The notes under the pieces are model-generated. The model ran no database searches. It was given only the letters and a program-made list of their open reading frames with translations, and was not told the origin of the DNA. A program made the position numbers and the translations under genes. 64,000 bases of DNA, from the NCBI GenBank assembly GCA_003028315.1, contig CP028150.1:1922001-1986000 (forward strand), in the 5' to 3' direction. Positions 19,330 to 27,815 of this stretch are shown in pieces (position 1 is the first letter of the stretch; every line of letters starts with the position of its first letter). Origin of the DNA: Neisseria mucosa (GTDB taxonomy: Bacteria; Pseudomonadota; Gammaproteobacteria; Burkholderiales; Neisseriaceae).

Positions 19330-20171
19330 GAACGTGTTCATTGTCTCAGCCTCTGCTGTAAACTATCGGCATGAACAGAAAAACCTACCCAAGCGATATC
19401 AGTCGCGAGCAATTTGCGCCTCTCCTTCCCCTGCTGGAAAGTGCCCGTAAACGCACAGCGCCACGCCAGGTGGACTTGTACGATGTCTTTTGTGCCATTC
19501 TCTACCTGCAACGCACTGGCTGCTCCTGGCGCGCTTTGCCGGGCGACTTCCCCAAATGGCGCACCGTGCATTCCTACTTCCAGAGATGGACCGAACCATG
19601 CGAGAGTGGCATCAGCATCCTTGAGGAAGCATTAAAAAAATCAGGTAGTTGCGGAGCGCCGCAAGCAGGGGCGCCATGAAGCAACTACTTTCCTGATTAT
19701 TGATGCGCAGAGTGTGAAGAACACGGATACCGCCATGGAAAAAGGCTACGATGCGGGCAAGAAGGTTAGCGGTATCAAGCGACATATAGCGGTTGACACG
19801 CAAGGTTTGCCGCATGCCCTTGCGGTAACGACGGCGGATGTTACGGATAGAAAAGGCTGCCTGGTGGCATTGGAACGTGGGCGGGATAATCTTGGTGCGA
19901 TACAAAAAATCCTTGCTGACGGTGGTTACACGGGTAAGGCATTTGCTTCGTCGGTACAGGAGTTGATTGGTGCGGAGGTAGAGATTGCCAAACGAAACGA
20001 ATTGCACCGTTTTGCAGTATTGCCGAAGCGATGGGTAGTAGAGCGCAGCTTTTCCTGGTTGGAAAAGAACAGGCGGCTTTGGAAAAACTGCGAGCGTAAG
20101 TTGAGTACCAGTCTGCAAATGGTAGCTTTGGCTTTCTTGGGAGTCCTGCTACGAAGACTATGAACACGCTC
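19330..20171 (+). mobile_element. 842-bp IS5-family element, copy 2
   Basis: It has the same termini as copy 1 and TAA duplications at 19327-19329 and 20172-20174. It is inserted in the IS1106-like transposase in the orientation opposite to copy 1, making a 1.56-kb interval flanked by inverted copies. Confidence 0.88.
19371..20163 (+). CDS. IS5-family transposase (two-frame), copy 2
   Basis: The organisation is the same as copy 1: a 102-codon N-terminal frame (19371-19679) and a catalytic frame ending at 20163, meeting at the A7 run near 19632. All DDE-associated motifs are intact (VKNTD, ADGGYTGK, RWVVERSFSWLEK). This copy keeps DAGKKVSGIKRH, the majority sequence in the window. Confidence 0.85.
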
Positions 20172-20696
20172 TAAGGTAACGGGTTCTTTGACGATTCAGG
20201 TATTGTTCGATCGGTTGCCAATCAATCACCTGATCCAACTTCAATAGTGGGAAGCGGTCGATGTGTTTGGCAATCATGGCTTGTGCGGTTTGCTGGAAGA
20301 AGGTGCTCATGGAAAATCCCCTAATGGAAAATCCCCTAAATGTCTTGGTGGGAATTTAGGGGATTTTGGGGAATTTTGCAAAAGTCTCAAAGCGTGTTTC
20401 TTGACAAGTTAAACGTTGCTGCGGTTTGGCTGATGTTCTTGCATTGTTCGTAATAGTTTAAAGCTTTGTTTCTTAAGTCCGCAGAGTATGCCATGGTTAG
20501 AGCTTCAAAGTTGAGTATTGTACTATTTTGTTTTTAATTGACTATACAACCGGGAGCGTTGCAGTTTGAAATTGAAAAAGCTGAGTCCTGTCGCATACAG
20601 AATCCAGCTTGCACAGAGCGCCTGAAAAGGCTTTTATGAGTGTCCAAGATTTGGGGGCCAGTTCAGTTTTCAGACGACCTTTTATGTTTGAACTGC

Positions 20697-22325
20697 CTAT
20701 CGGTTTTGGCTGGCGCGGTAGAAGGCGATGAGGCCGTTGGTGGAGCTGTCGTGCTGCGGGTTGCCACGTTCGAGTTCGGGTTCGATGGTTTTGGCGAGTT
20801 CTTTACCGTATTCGACGCCCCATTGGTCGAAGGGGTTGATGCCCCAAATTGCGCCTTGGACGAAGGTGCGGTGTTCGTATGCCGCCATGAGCATGCCGAG
20901 GCGGCGGGGGTCGGTGGCGCTGAGGAGGAGGCTGTTGCTCGGGCGGTTGCCGGGGAATTCTTTTTGCGGGGCGAGGTGTTCGCGTTCGGCTTCGGGCAGG
21001 TCGGCAAGTTCGGCGCGGGCTTCTTCGAGGGTTTTGCCTTTCATCAGGGCTTCTGCTTGGGCGAAGGCGTTGGCGACGGTAAAGCGGTGTTGGCGGTTGA
21101 TGCCGTAGGCGGTGGTCATGGGGACGATGAAGTCGCAGGGGATGAGCCGTGTGCCTTGGTGGAGGAGTTGGAAATAGGCGTGCTGGCAGTTGACACCTTC
21201 TTCGCCGAAGACGATGCCGCCTGTGGTGTGGGGGACGGGACGGCCGTCGGCGGTGCGGTTTTTGCCGAGGCTTTCCATGTCGAGCTGGTTGAGCCACGAG
21301 GGGAGGTGGCGTAGGTTGTGGCTGTATGGGACGGCGGTTTGTCCGTCGGCGTGCTGGAAGTTGTTGTACCAGATGCTGATGAGCGCCATGAGGACGGGGA
21401 TGTTGCGGCGGTAGGGGGTCTGGAAGAAGTGGGTGTCCATGGCGTGCGCTCCGGCGAGGAGTTCGCGGAAGCGGTCTGTGCCGACGGCGACCATGACGGG
21501 CAGGCCGATGGTCGACCAGACGGAATAGCGTCCGCCGACCCAGTCGAACATGGCGAAGACGTTGTCGGGGGCGATGCCGAAGTTTCGGGCGGCGGCAACG
21601 TCGGAGGAGATGGCGCAGAAGTGGCGGTAGATGCCGGATTCGGGCAAACCTGCATCACGATACCAGGCGCGGGCGGCGTAGGCGTTGAGCAGGGTTTCGG
21701 GCGTGCGGAAGGATTTGCTGGCGATGCTGAATACGGTGGTCTCGGGTTTGAGGTGGGCGAGTGTGCGGCTGATGTCGGCGTCGTCTGAATTGCTGACGAA
21801 GTGGACGCGGATGTTTTGGCGGTAGGCTTTGAGGGCTTCTACGCACATTCTGGGGCCGAGGTCGGAGCCGCCTATACCGATGTGGACGAAGTCGGTGATG
21901 GGTTTGTCGGTGATGCCTCTGTGGCTGCCGTTGTTGAGTGATTCGGCGAAGGCGAGGGCGCGGTCGAGTTCGCGGTGGATTTTGGGGAGGATGTTTTCGC
22001 CGTCAACGTAAACGGGCGCGGCGTCGGGCGGCAGGCGCAAGGCGGTATGGAGGACGGCGCGGTGTTCGCTGAGGTTGATTTTTTCGCCGTTTTGCATGGC
22101 GTGCATCTGTCCGGCTAGGGGCGAGGCTTCGGCAAGGCGGCACAAGAGTTGCAAAGTGTCTTCGCCGAGGCGGTTTTTGCTGTAATCGAAGAGGAGGCCG
22201 TCGAGGGTTTCGTGCATATTGCCGAAGCGGTCGGGTTCGGCGGCGAAGCGGTCGCGCAGGTGGAGGTGTTGTGTGTCGAGCCGGTGTTGTTCAAGGGCTT
22301 GCCATGCTTCGGTAAATGCGGTCAT
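20697..22325 (-). CDS. pgi: Glucose-6-phosphate isomerase
   Basis: Cytoplasmic enzyme interconverting glucose-6-phosphate and fructose-6-phosphate; 542 residues, slightly shorter than the E. coli protein. Conserved segments are GIGGSDLGPRMC (about 150), FVSNSDDADISRTL, the phosphate-binding SKSFRTPETLLNA (about 205-217), WVGGRYSVWSTIGL, and the C-terminal INPFDQWGVEYGKELAKT with the catalytic Lys. A DUS half lies 15-30 bases beyond the stop, the remnant of the terminator split by the IS nest. Confidence 0.97.
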   Translation of the reverse strand: MTAFTEAWQALEQHRLDTQHLHLRDRFAAEPDRFGNMHETLDGLLFDYSKNRLGEDTLQLLCRLAEASPLAGQMHAMQNGEKINLSEHRAVLHTALRLPPDAAPVYVDGENILPKIHRELDRALAFAESLNNGSHRGITDKPITDFVHIGIGGSDLGPRMCVEALKAYRQNIRVHFVSNSDDADISRTLAHLKPETTVFSIASKSFRTPETLLNAYAARAWYRDAGLPESGIYRHFCAISSDVAAARNFGIAPDNVFAMFDWVGGRYSVWSTIGLPVMVAVGTDRFRELLAGAHAMDTHFFQTPYRRNIPVLMALISIWYNNFQHADGQTAVPYSHNLRHLPSWLNQLDMESLGKNRTADGRPVPHTTGGIVFGEEGVNCQHAYFQLLHQGTRLIPCDFIVPMTTAYGINRQHRFTVANAFAQAEALMKGKTLEEARAELADLPEAEREHLAPQKEFPGNRPSNSLLLSATDPRRLGMLMAAYEHRTFVQGAIWGINPFDQWGVEYGKELAKTIEPELERGNPQHDSSTNGLIAFYRASQNR

Positions 22326-22622
22326 CGGGTTTCCTTCGGGATTGGGTTCGCTCCGCTCATTTGGCGGGATGTGATTTAGTTATAGATTGTACCGCGGCTG
22401 ATTGGTTCGCTACTTAATGATTTTTTTGTAGTTTAATGTAGTTTAACAAGACGGCGCGGGTTTGCCGGATACGGGTAAGCAATTTAGTTAAGAATTGTAT
22501 GCAATATGCAAACGATGTGCTTGATTTTCATCAAAGTTTTTTAAAATTTTCAGTATGACACCGATGTCAGGTGTGATATGCTTCGTAATCAAATGAAACA
22601 GGGCTGAGGCGGGAGTCGTAAG

Positions 22623-23660
22623 ATGGCTACAATTTATGATGTTGCTGCTTATGCGGGCGTCTCACCCAAAACGGTCAGCCGCGTCATCAACGGCGATGCG
22701 CCGGTCAGCGATAAAACCCGTGCAAAAGTCGAAACAGCGATTGCGGCTTTGGGTTATATCCCGTCTTCGGCGGCGCGGGTGATGCGGTCAAACCGTTCGG
22801 ACTTGGTCGGACTGATTACCGGCGCCATCTCGCGCACGGGCGAATACGGCGGGGTACACGGTCTGCCGGATATGTTTTTAATCAAAGGCATCCAGCAGAA
22901 AATCCGCGAAGCGGGCAAAACGCTGATGATTGCGGATACGGACAACCGCTACGAGCAAATCGACCCTTTGGTCAGGACGTTTATGGAACACCGCGCGGAA
23001 GGCATTTTGTATGTAACCGAATCGCACCGCGAAATCGTCCTGCCCGAAATGCCCAACCGCTGCCCGATGGTTTTGGTCAACTGTTTCGACGCAGCGGGTA
23101 CGCCGTCGGTTTTGCCGGACGACGAGCGCGGGCAATACGATTTGGTACGCAACATCATCCGTCACGGACACCGCCGTATCGCCTACATCACCTTGCAGGC
23201 AGGCGCAGAAGCGACGCGGCTGCGTTTGGCGGGCTACCGCCGCGCTTTGGACGAATCGGACATGGTGTTCGATCCTGACTTGGTGCAAACCGGCATCACC
23301 GACTTTGCCAACGACAGCGAGCCTTTGATTGCGGCAGTGTTGAAACTGTTGTCACTTGCCGACCCGCCGACGGTCATTTGCTGCGGCAACGACGAAATGG
23401 CGGTCCGCGTTTACGGCATTTTGAGGACGCGCGGCGTACGCGTTCCGGAGCAGGTATCGGTGGCAGGGTACGACAACCACAGCGCAATTGCCGAAACCCT
23501 GTTCCCGCCGCTGACCAGCACCGAGCTGCCCTATATGCGCATGGGCGCGCTGGCGGCGGAAATCCTGTTCGACATTATCGAGACCAAAGAAACCGTCCGT
23601 CCGCCCGTTCGGGTTGTAGGGGAAACGATTTGGCGGCAGTCGGTTACAGCATTGAAGTAA
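22623..23660 (+). CDS. LacI-family transcriptional regulator
   Basis: A 345-residue repressor. The N-terminal LacI helix-turn-helix reads ATIYDVAAYAGVSPKTVSRVINGD, with the hinge helix SSAARVMRSNRSDLVGLI. A periplasmic-binding-protein-like sugar domain follows (about 62-340). It lies upstream of a sugar permease of the same orientation, so it probably controls sugar uptake. The effector is unknown; maltose or sucrose derivatives are plausible from the permease type. The gap to the permease is about 220 bases and contains inverted DUS parts. No operator is confidently identified. Confidence 0.85.
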   Translation: MATIYDVAAYAGVSPKTVSRVINGDAPVSDKTRAKVETAIAALGYIPSSAARVMRSNRSDLVGLITGAISRTGEYGGVHGLPDMFLIKGIQQKIREAGKTLMIADTDNRYEQIDPLVRTFMEHRAEGILYVTESHREIVLPEMPNRCPMVLVNCFDAAGTPSVLPDDERGQYDLVRNIIRHGHRRIAYITLQAGAEATRLRLAGYRRALDESDMVFDPDLVQTGITDFANDSEPLIAAVLKLLSLADPPTVICCGNDEMAVRVYGILRTRGVRVPEQVSVAGYDNHSAIAETLFPPLTSTELPYMRMGALAAEILFDIIETKETVRPPVRVVGETIWRQSVTALK

Positions 23661-23879
23661 AACATTATTTCAGACGACGTCTGCTTTATGAGGCAGACAC
23701 AATACGACAACAAAAGGTCGTCTGAAAACACAAACAACGCATCACGCTATCCATTTGCAACGTATCAATACGATACGCCAAAGAATAAAGAAAGCGGCCC
23801 AACCGCTTCAACTATGCAGTGTTTCCCGCAGTTTGTTGTTCCATGTTTTCTTCTTACAAAGTCCAGGAGTCGCTTCAAA

Positions 23880-25211
23880 ATGAAGATTTCCCCACAAGTA
23901 TCGATGACGCTTCGCCAGATTATGCTGATGAACTTCGGCTTCTTCGGCATCCAATACAGCTTCGGTTTGCAGCAAACCGCCATCAACCCGATTTTCAGTT
24001 TCTTACATGCCGACCCCGGCCAACTGCCTATTCTGAATATGGCAGGTCCGATTACCGGCTTGCTCGTTCAACCCCTTATCGGTGCCATGAGCGACCGCAC
24101 CTGGATTCCCGGCTTGGGACGCCGTCGCCCGTATTTCTTAATCGGAGCCATCGGTTGCAGCCTCTGCCTCTTCATCTATCCGCACGTTACCGCATTGTGG
24201 GTTGCCGTATTGCTGCTGTGGCTCTTGGACATCAGCAACAACACCGCCATGGAACCCTTCCGCGCCTTCATCGCCGATACCGTCCCCGAACACCAACAAT
24301 CCACCGGCTTCCTGATGCAGTCCGTGTTCACCGGCTTGGGCATTACCCTTGCCAACGTATCGCTCTACATCTTCCAACAAATCGGCTGGCTGCAACAAAC
24401 CTCCGAAGCAGGTATCCCCTACTGGGTATTCGGCTCGTTCTATATCGGCGCCGTCTGCTCCATCGGCTCTGTTTTAGTAACCGTATTGTCCACGCCCGAA
24501 CACGAACCTTCTCCCGAAGAAATGGCGGCAATCAAAGCCCAACCTAGAGGCCCCGTCCACGCCGTCAAAGACATCGGCACAGCCATTAAGGAAATGCCTA
24601 CTCCACTGTGGCAGCTTGCCTCCGTTTACCTCTTCCAATGGTACGCCCTCTTCATCTACTGGCAATACATCTCCCACAGTATCGTCAAATCCGTCTGGGG
24701 TTCGACATCTGCCGACCAGGCTGCCTATGAACAGGCAGTGGCATGGACCGGTTTGGTCAACGGTTTTTACAATGTCGTAACCTTCGTTTCCGCCTTCGGA
24801 CTGATGTGGATGGCGCGTAAATATGCCGCGAAATATGTCCACGCCTTTGCCGTTATCCTGGCATCGCTCGCCCTCTTAACCATCCCGCACATCACCAATA
24901 AATACCTGATGTTCGCCCCGATGATCGGCTTCGGTATCGGCTGGGCAAGTATGATGGGCGTGCCGTTTATGATTGTCGTACACTCCATCCCGAAAGAACG
25001 CTACGGCGTGTATATGGGCATCGTCAACATGATGATTGTGATTCCGATGCTGATTGAAACCGTTACCTTCGGTTGGATCTATGACACCTTCCTCGGTGCA
25101 AACCCGTCCAACGCCATGACCTTCGCCGGCGTCTTCCTCGCCATCGCCGCCGTACTGACCCTGACCATCAAAACGTCAAACAAACCTTATGGCGTAGAAT
25201 CGGCAAGCTGA
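23880..25211 (+). CDS. Sugar MFS permease (SLC45/GPH-like)
   Basis: A 443-residue inner-membrane carrier with about 12 hydrophobic segments. The N-terminal MNFGFFGIQYSFGLQQTAINPIFSFL and the loop QPLIGAMSDRTWIPGLGRRRPYF (the family D-R-T motif between helices 2 and 3) identify the maltose/sucrose-proton symporter-like group. The start at 23880 follows a clear AGGAG. The longer in-frame extension to 23688 crosses a DUS and is rejected. Maltose phosphorylase and beta-phosphoglucomutase, which accompany a related permease in meningococci, are not next to it. Confidence 0.85.
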   Translation: MKISPQVSMTLRQIMLMNFGFFGIQYSFGLQQTAINPIFSFLHADPGQLPILNMAGPITGLLVQPLIGAMSDRTWIPGLGRRRPYFLIGAIGCSLCLFIYPHVTALWVAVLLLWLLDISNNTAMEPFRAFIADTVPEHQQSTGFLMQSVFTGLGITLANVSLYIFQQIGWLQQTSEAGIPYWVFGSFYIGAVCSIGSVLVTVLSTPEHEPSPEEMAAIKAQPRGPVHAVKDIGTAIKEMPTPLWQLASVYLFQWYALFIYWQYISHSIVKSVWGSTSADQAAYEQAVAWTGLVNGFYNVVTFVSAFGLMWMARKYAAKYVHAFAVILASLALLTIPHITNKYLMFAPMIGFGIGWASMMGVPFMIVVHSIPKERYGVYMGIVNMMIVIPMLIETVTFGWIYDTFLGANPSNAMTFAGVFLAIAAVLTLTIKTSNKPYGVESAS

Positions 25212-25221
25212 TTCAAGCAGT

Positions 25222-25273
25222 TGCGACAAGGTCGTCTGAAACCCAAATTGAGGTTTTCAGACGACCTTGTCGC
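25222..25273. terminator. Extended DUS terminator after the permease
   Basis: An inverted DUS pair is lengthened by matching flanks (TGCGACAAGG... and ...CCTTGTCGCA), giving a stem of about 20 bp. It lies 10 bases past the stop. Confidence 0.8.
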
Positions 25274-25378
25274 ATATTCACAAAAGATTGTCGGGAAAAC
25301 GATAGTTTTTTTCCACAATGTCAGCCATCAAAAATATAAAATACAACAATTCTCATTTGTAAAAGACCGGAGAAATTG

Positions 25379-27487
25379 ATGTTCCGACCCAATCTGACCG
25401 CTGCCGCCGTTGTGGCCGCTTTATCTTCCACTGTATTTGCCGCCGAAACGGCCGAGCTGGATACTGTCCATGTGAAGGGGCAGCGTTCGTATAACGCGAT
25501 TGCCACCGAGAAAAACGGCGATTACAGCTCGTTTGCCGCCACCGTCGGTACAAAAATCCCCGCATCTTTACGCGAGATTCCGCAATCCGTCAGCATCATT
25601 ACCAACCAGCAGGTAAAAGACCGCAACGTCGATACCTTTGACCAATTGGCGCGCAAAACGCCGGGTCTGCGCGTGTTGAGTAATGACGACGGCCGCTCTT
25701 CGGTTTACGCGCGCGGCTACGAATACAGCGAATACAATATCGACGGCCTGCCAGCACAGATGCAGAGTATCAACGGCACGCTGCCCAACCTGTTCGCCTT
25801 CGACCGCGTCGAAGTGATGCGCGGCCCGAGCGGCTTGTTCGACAGCAGCGGCGAGATGGGCGGTATTGTGAATTTGGTGCGCAAACGCCCGACCAAAGAG
25901 TTTCAAGGTCATGCGGCGGCGGGGTTCGGTACGCACAAACAATATAAAGCCGAAGCCGACGTTTCAGGTCCTCTGAACGCCGACGGCAGCGTGCGCGGCC
26001 GTGTGATGGCGCAAACTTCAGGCGCGTCTCCCCGTCCTGCCGAGAAAAACAACCACCACGAAACCTTCTATGCGGCGGCGGATTGGGACATCAACCCCGA
26101 CACGACTTTGGGCGTAGGCTATCTCTACCAGCAACGCCACCTCGCGCCGTACAACGGTCTGCCCGTCGGCAGCAGCGGCAATTTGCTGTCCCTGCCCAAC
26201 CACACTTTCGTCGGCGCGGATTGGAACAAATTTAAAATGAACAGCCATGACGTGTTCGCCGATTTGAAACACTATTTTGACGACGGCGGCTACGGCAAAA
26301 TCGGTATGCGCTATTCCGACCGCGATGCCGACTCCAACTACACCTTCGCCGCCAACAAACTTTCTGCCGACAATAAGGCAAACGTCGTCGGCTTAGGTAC
26401 GGAAATCAAACAAAAAGCCTTCGCGGTTGACGCAAGCTACAGCCGTCCGTTTGCCTTGGGCAACACCGCAAACGAACTCGTCGTCGGTGCGGACTACAAC
26501 CGCTTGCGCAGCACCAACGAGCAAGGCCGTGCCGCCGTTGCGCGTAATGTTGCCTTGGGCGATTTCCACTCCGTTCCCTATGTCAACCTGATGCAGAACA
26601 CCCGTGCCGGCGCGCGCGGTTACAGCCATACCGTCGCTACCGAAAACCTTGACGAATTCGGCATTTACGGCAAATCCGTCTTCCATCCGGTCGACAGACT
26701 GTCGCTCATCGGTGGCTGGCGTTTGGGACACTACAAAATCGAAGCGGGCGACGGCGACGAGTTGCACAAAGCCAGCAAAACCAAGTTCACCGGCTATGCA
26801 GGCGCGGTTTACGACCTGAACGACAACAACAGCCTCTACCTGAGCATGTCCCAACTCTACACGCCGCAAACCAGCCTCGGCACCGACGGCAACCTGCTTA
26901 AAGCGCGCGAAGGCAACCAGTTTGAAGTCGGCTACAAAGGCAACTACATGGACGACCGCCTCAACACCCGCGTCTCCCTCTACCACCTGAAAGACAAAAA
27001 CGCCGCCGCACCGCTGAACCCGAACAACCGCAACACCCGTTACGCCGCCTTGGGCAAACGCGTGATGGAAGGTGTTGAGACCGAAATCAGCGGCGCGATT
27101 ACACCGAAATGGCAAATCCACGCAGGTTACAGCTATCTACACAGCCAAATCAAAACCGCCGCCAACGCCCGCGACGACGGCATCTTCCTGCTGATGCCCA
27201 AACACAGCGCAAACCTGTGGACAACTTATGAAGTTACGCCCAAGCTGACCCTCGGCGGCGGCGTGAACGCGATGAGCAGCATCTCCTCGGCGGCAGGGCT
27301 GCGTGCAGGCGGCTACGCCACCTTCGACGCCATGGCGGCATACCGCTTCACGCCTAAACTGAAGCTGCAAATCAACGCCGACAACATCTTCAACCGCCAC
27401 TACTACGCCCGCGTCGGCAGCGCAAACACCTTCAACATTCCCGGCTCGGAGCGCAGCCTGATGGCGAACCTCCGCTACGACTTCTAA
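25379..27487 (+). CDS. TonB-dependent siderophore receptor (FhuE/TdfF-like)
   Basis: Outer-membrane receptor of 702 residues. A signal peptide (to about residue 21, SSTVFAAET) is followed by a plug domain with IPASLREIPQSVSIITNQQVKDRNVDTFDQLARKTPG and VEVMRGPSGLFDSSGEMGGIVNLVRKRP. The 22-strand barrel ends in ...SLMANLRYDF, with the terminal Phe needed for assembly. The plug sequence is typical of hydroxamate-type ferric siderophore receptors. A degenerate Fur-box-like stretch is seen at 25343-25361, about half matching the consensus, so iron control is only an inference. An esterase gene follows on the same strand, across a terminator and a small repeat. Confidence 0.85.
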   Translation: MFRPNLTAAAVVAALSSTVFAAETAELDTVHVKGQRSYNAIATEKNGDYSSFAATVGTKIPASLREIPQSVSIITNQQVKDRNVDTFDQLARKTPGLRVLSNDDGRSSVYARGYEYSEYNIDGLPAQMQSINGTLPNLFAFDRVEVMRGPSGLFDSSGEMGGIVNLVRKRPTKEFQGHAAAGFGTHKQYKAEADVSGPLNADGSVRGRVMAQTSGASPRPAEKNNHHETFYAAADWDINPDTTLGVGYLYQQRHLAPYNGLPVGSSGNLLSLPNHTFVGADWNKFKMNSHDVFADLKHYFDDGGYGKIGMRYSDRDADSNYTFAANKLSADNKANVVGLGTEIKQKAFAVDASYSRPFALGNTANELVVGADYNRLRSTNEQGRAAVARNVALGDFHSVPYVNLMQNTRAGARGYSHTVATENLDEFGIYGKSVFHPVDRLSLIGGWRLGHYKIEAGDGDELHKASKTKFTGYAGAVYDLNDNNSLYLSMSQLYTPQTSLGTDGNLLKAREGNQFEVGYKGNYMDDRLNTRVSLYHLKDKNAAAPLNPNNRNTRYAALGKRVMEGVETEISGAITPKWQIHAGYSYLHSQIKTAANARDDGIFLLMPKHSANLWTTYEVTPKLTLGGGVNAMSSISSAAGLRAGGYATFDAMAAYRFTPKLKLQINADNIFNRHYYARVGSANTFNIPGSERSLMANLRYDF

Positions 27488-27556
27488 AAACGGGAAAAGC
27501 AAAAGGAAAACAAATCACCGCCAAAAACCAGAAGACCAACACATTACGGAAACAGA

Positions 27557-27590
27557 CCGGACAGGCAGGGCACACCACCTGTCCGGTTTT
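27557..27590 (+). terminator. Terminator after the siderophore receptor
   Basis: CCGGACAGG and CCTGTCCGG form a 9-bp GC-rich stem followed by TTTT, about 70 bases past the stop. Confidence 0.85.
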
Positions 27591-27596
27591 ATCATT

Positions 27597-27703
27597 TATA
27601 GTGGATTAACTTTAAACCAGTACGGCGTTGCCTCGCCTTGCCGTACTATCTGTACTGTCTGCGGCTTCGTCGCCTTGTCCTGATTTAAATTTAATCCACT
27701 ATA
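27597..27703. repeat. MITE-like repeat, 107-bp form
   Basis: The terminal inverted repeats (TATAGTGGATTAA and TTAATCCACTATA) enclose an internal palindrome region (CCGTACTATCTGTACTGTCTGCGG). The sequence is the exact reverse complement of the copy at 35005-35111, implying recent movement. It separates the receptor from the esterase gene. Confidence 0.88.
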
Positions 27704-27815
27704 TGTTCATGTTTGACATAGAGAAACAGCAGATATAGCCCAAAGGTCGTCTGAAACATCCGACAACCCGATAACACACACACCCCACCCCACCAACACA
27801 ACCGACAACCCCGCC

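Larger units (their letters stand above)
18458..20310 (-). pseudogene. IS1106-like transposase, split by insertion
   Basis: The N-terminal 46 codons (MSTFFQQTAQAMIAKHIDRF ... RTRYL) lie at 20310-20172. The rest resumes at 19329 with RDHRGRPAYPLLSMFKAVLLGQWHSLSDPELEHSL and runs to 18458 (DDE motifs VVDATIIQT, ADKGYDSKENR, RYVVEQSFGTLHRKF). The reading frame would be intact without the inner element. An ATG at 19294 leaves a 278-codon open frame lacking the N-terminal domain, so activity is unlikely. Confidence 0.85.
18311..20388 (-). mobile_element. IS1106-like IS5-family element, interrupted
   Basis: The ends GAGACCTTTGCAAAA and TTTTGCAAAAGTCTC are inverted. AAAGC is duplicated at both edges (18306-18310 and 20389-20393), inside the IS630 transposase gene. 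Removing the inner 842-bp element leaves about 1.23 kb, near the usual size of this group. Confidence 0.85.
16752..20495 (-). pseudogene. IS630-family transposase, disrupted
   Basis: The pieces rejoin into one DDE transposase when the nested elements are removed. The N-terminal helix-turn-helix (MAYSADLRNKALNYYEQC) lies at 20495-20394. It continues at 18310 with YLWIRLKKQTGS, and at 17768 the frame is cut again, resuming at 16925 with REMAEKLGHKVLPLAPYSPELNPIEKVW. Compared with the copy at 63.3-64.0 kb, about 10 codons around the second catalytic Asp (NARFHRMGV) are missing at the IS5-type junction. The body is in two frames joined at an A run (about 18100), probably by -1 frameshifting, because the other copy shows the same arrangement. 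Confidence 0.85.
16749..20544 (-). mobile_element. IS630-family element, interrupted twice
   Basis: The ends TAGTCAATTAAAA and TTTTAATTGACTA are inverted and flanked by TA duplications (16747-16748 and 20545-20546), as expected for the IS630/Tc1 group. Its transposase gene is cut by the IS1106-like element and by an IS5-family element. A second copy begins at 63326. Confidence 0.85.
16679..20665. mobile_element. IS3-type remnant, outermost layer of an IS nest
   Basis: The left end TGAACTGCACCCCAAAAGTTGG and the right end CCAAGATTTGGGGGCCAGTTCA are imperfect inverted repeats with the 5'-TG...CA-3' termini of IS3/IS150-type elements. A 3-bp duplication (GTT) flanks the whole block. Only about 190 bp of the element's own sequence remains: an ATGACCAAA start on the left and a non-coding stretch on the right. 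No transposase survives. All later insertions lie inside it. Confidence 0.75.

Noticed and set aside
16926..20171. Copies 1 and 2 of the 842-bp IS as ends of a composite transposon
   Set aside because: Each has its own TAA pair and the two lie in different host elements, so they arrived separately.
25343..25361. Fur box upstream of the siderophore receptor
   Set aside because: Only about half the positions match the consensus in an AT-rich region, so it is mentioned as a weak hint and not listed as a site.
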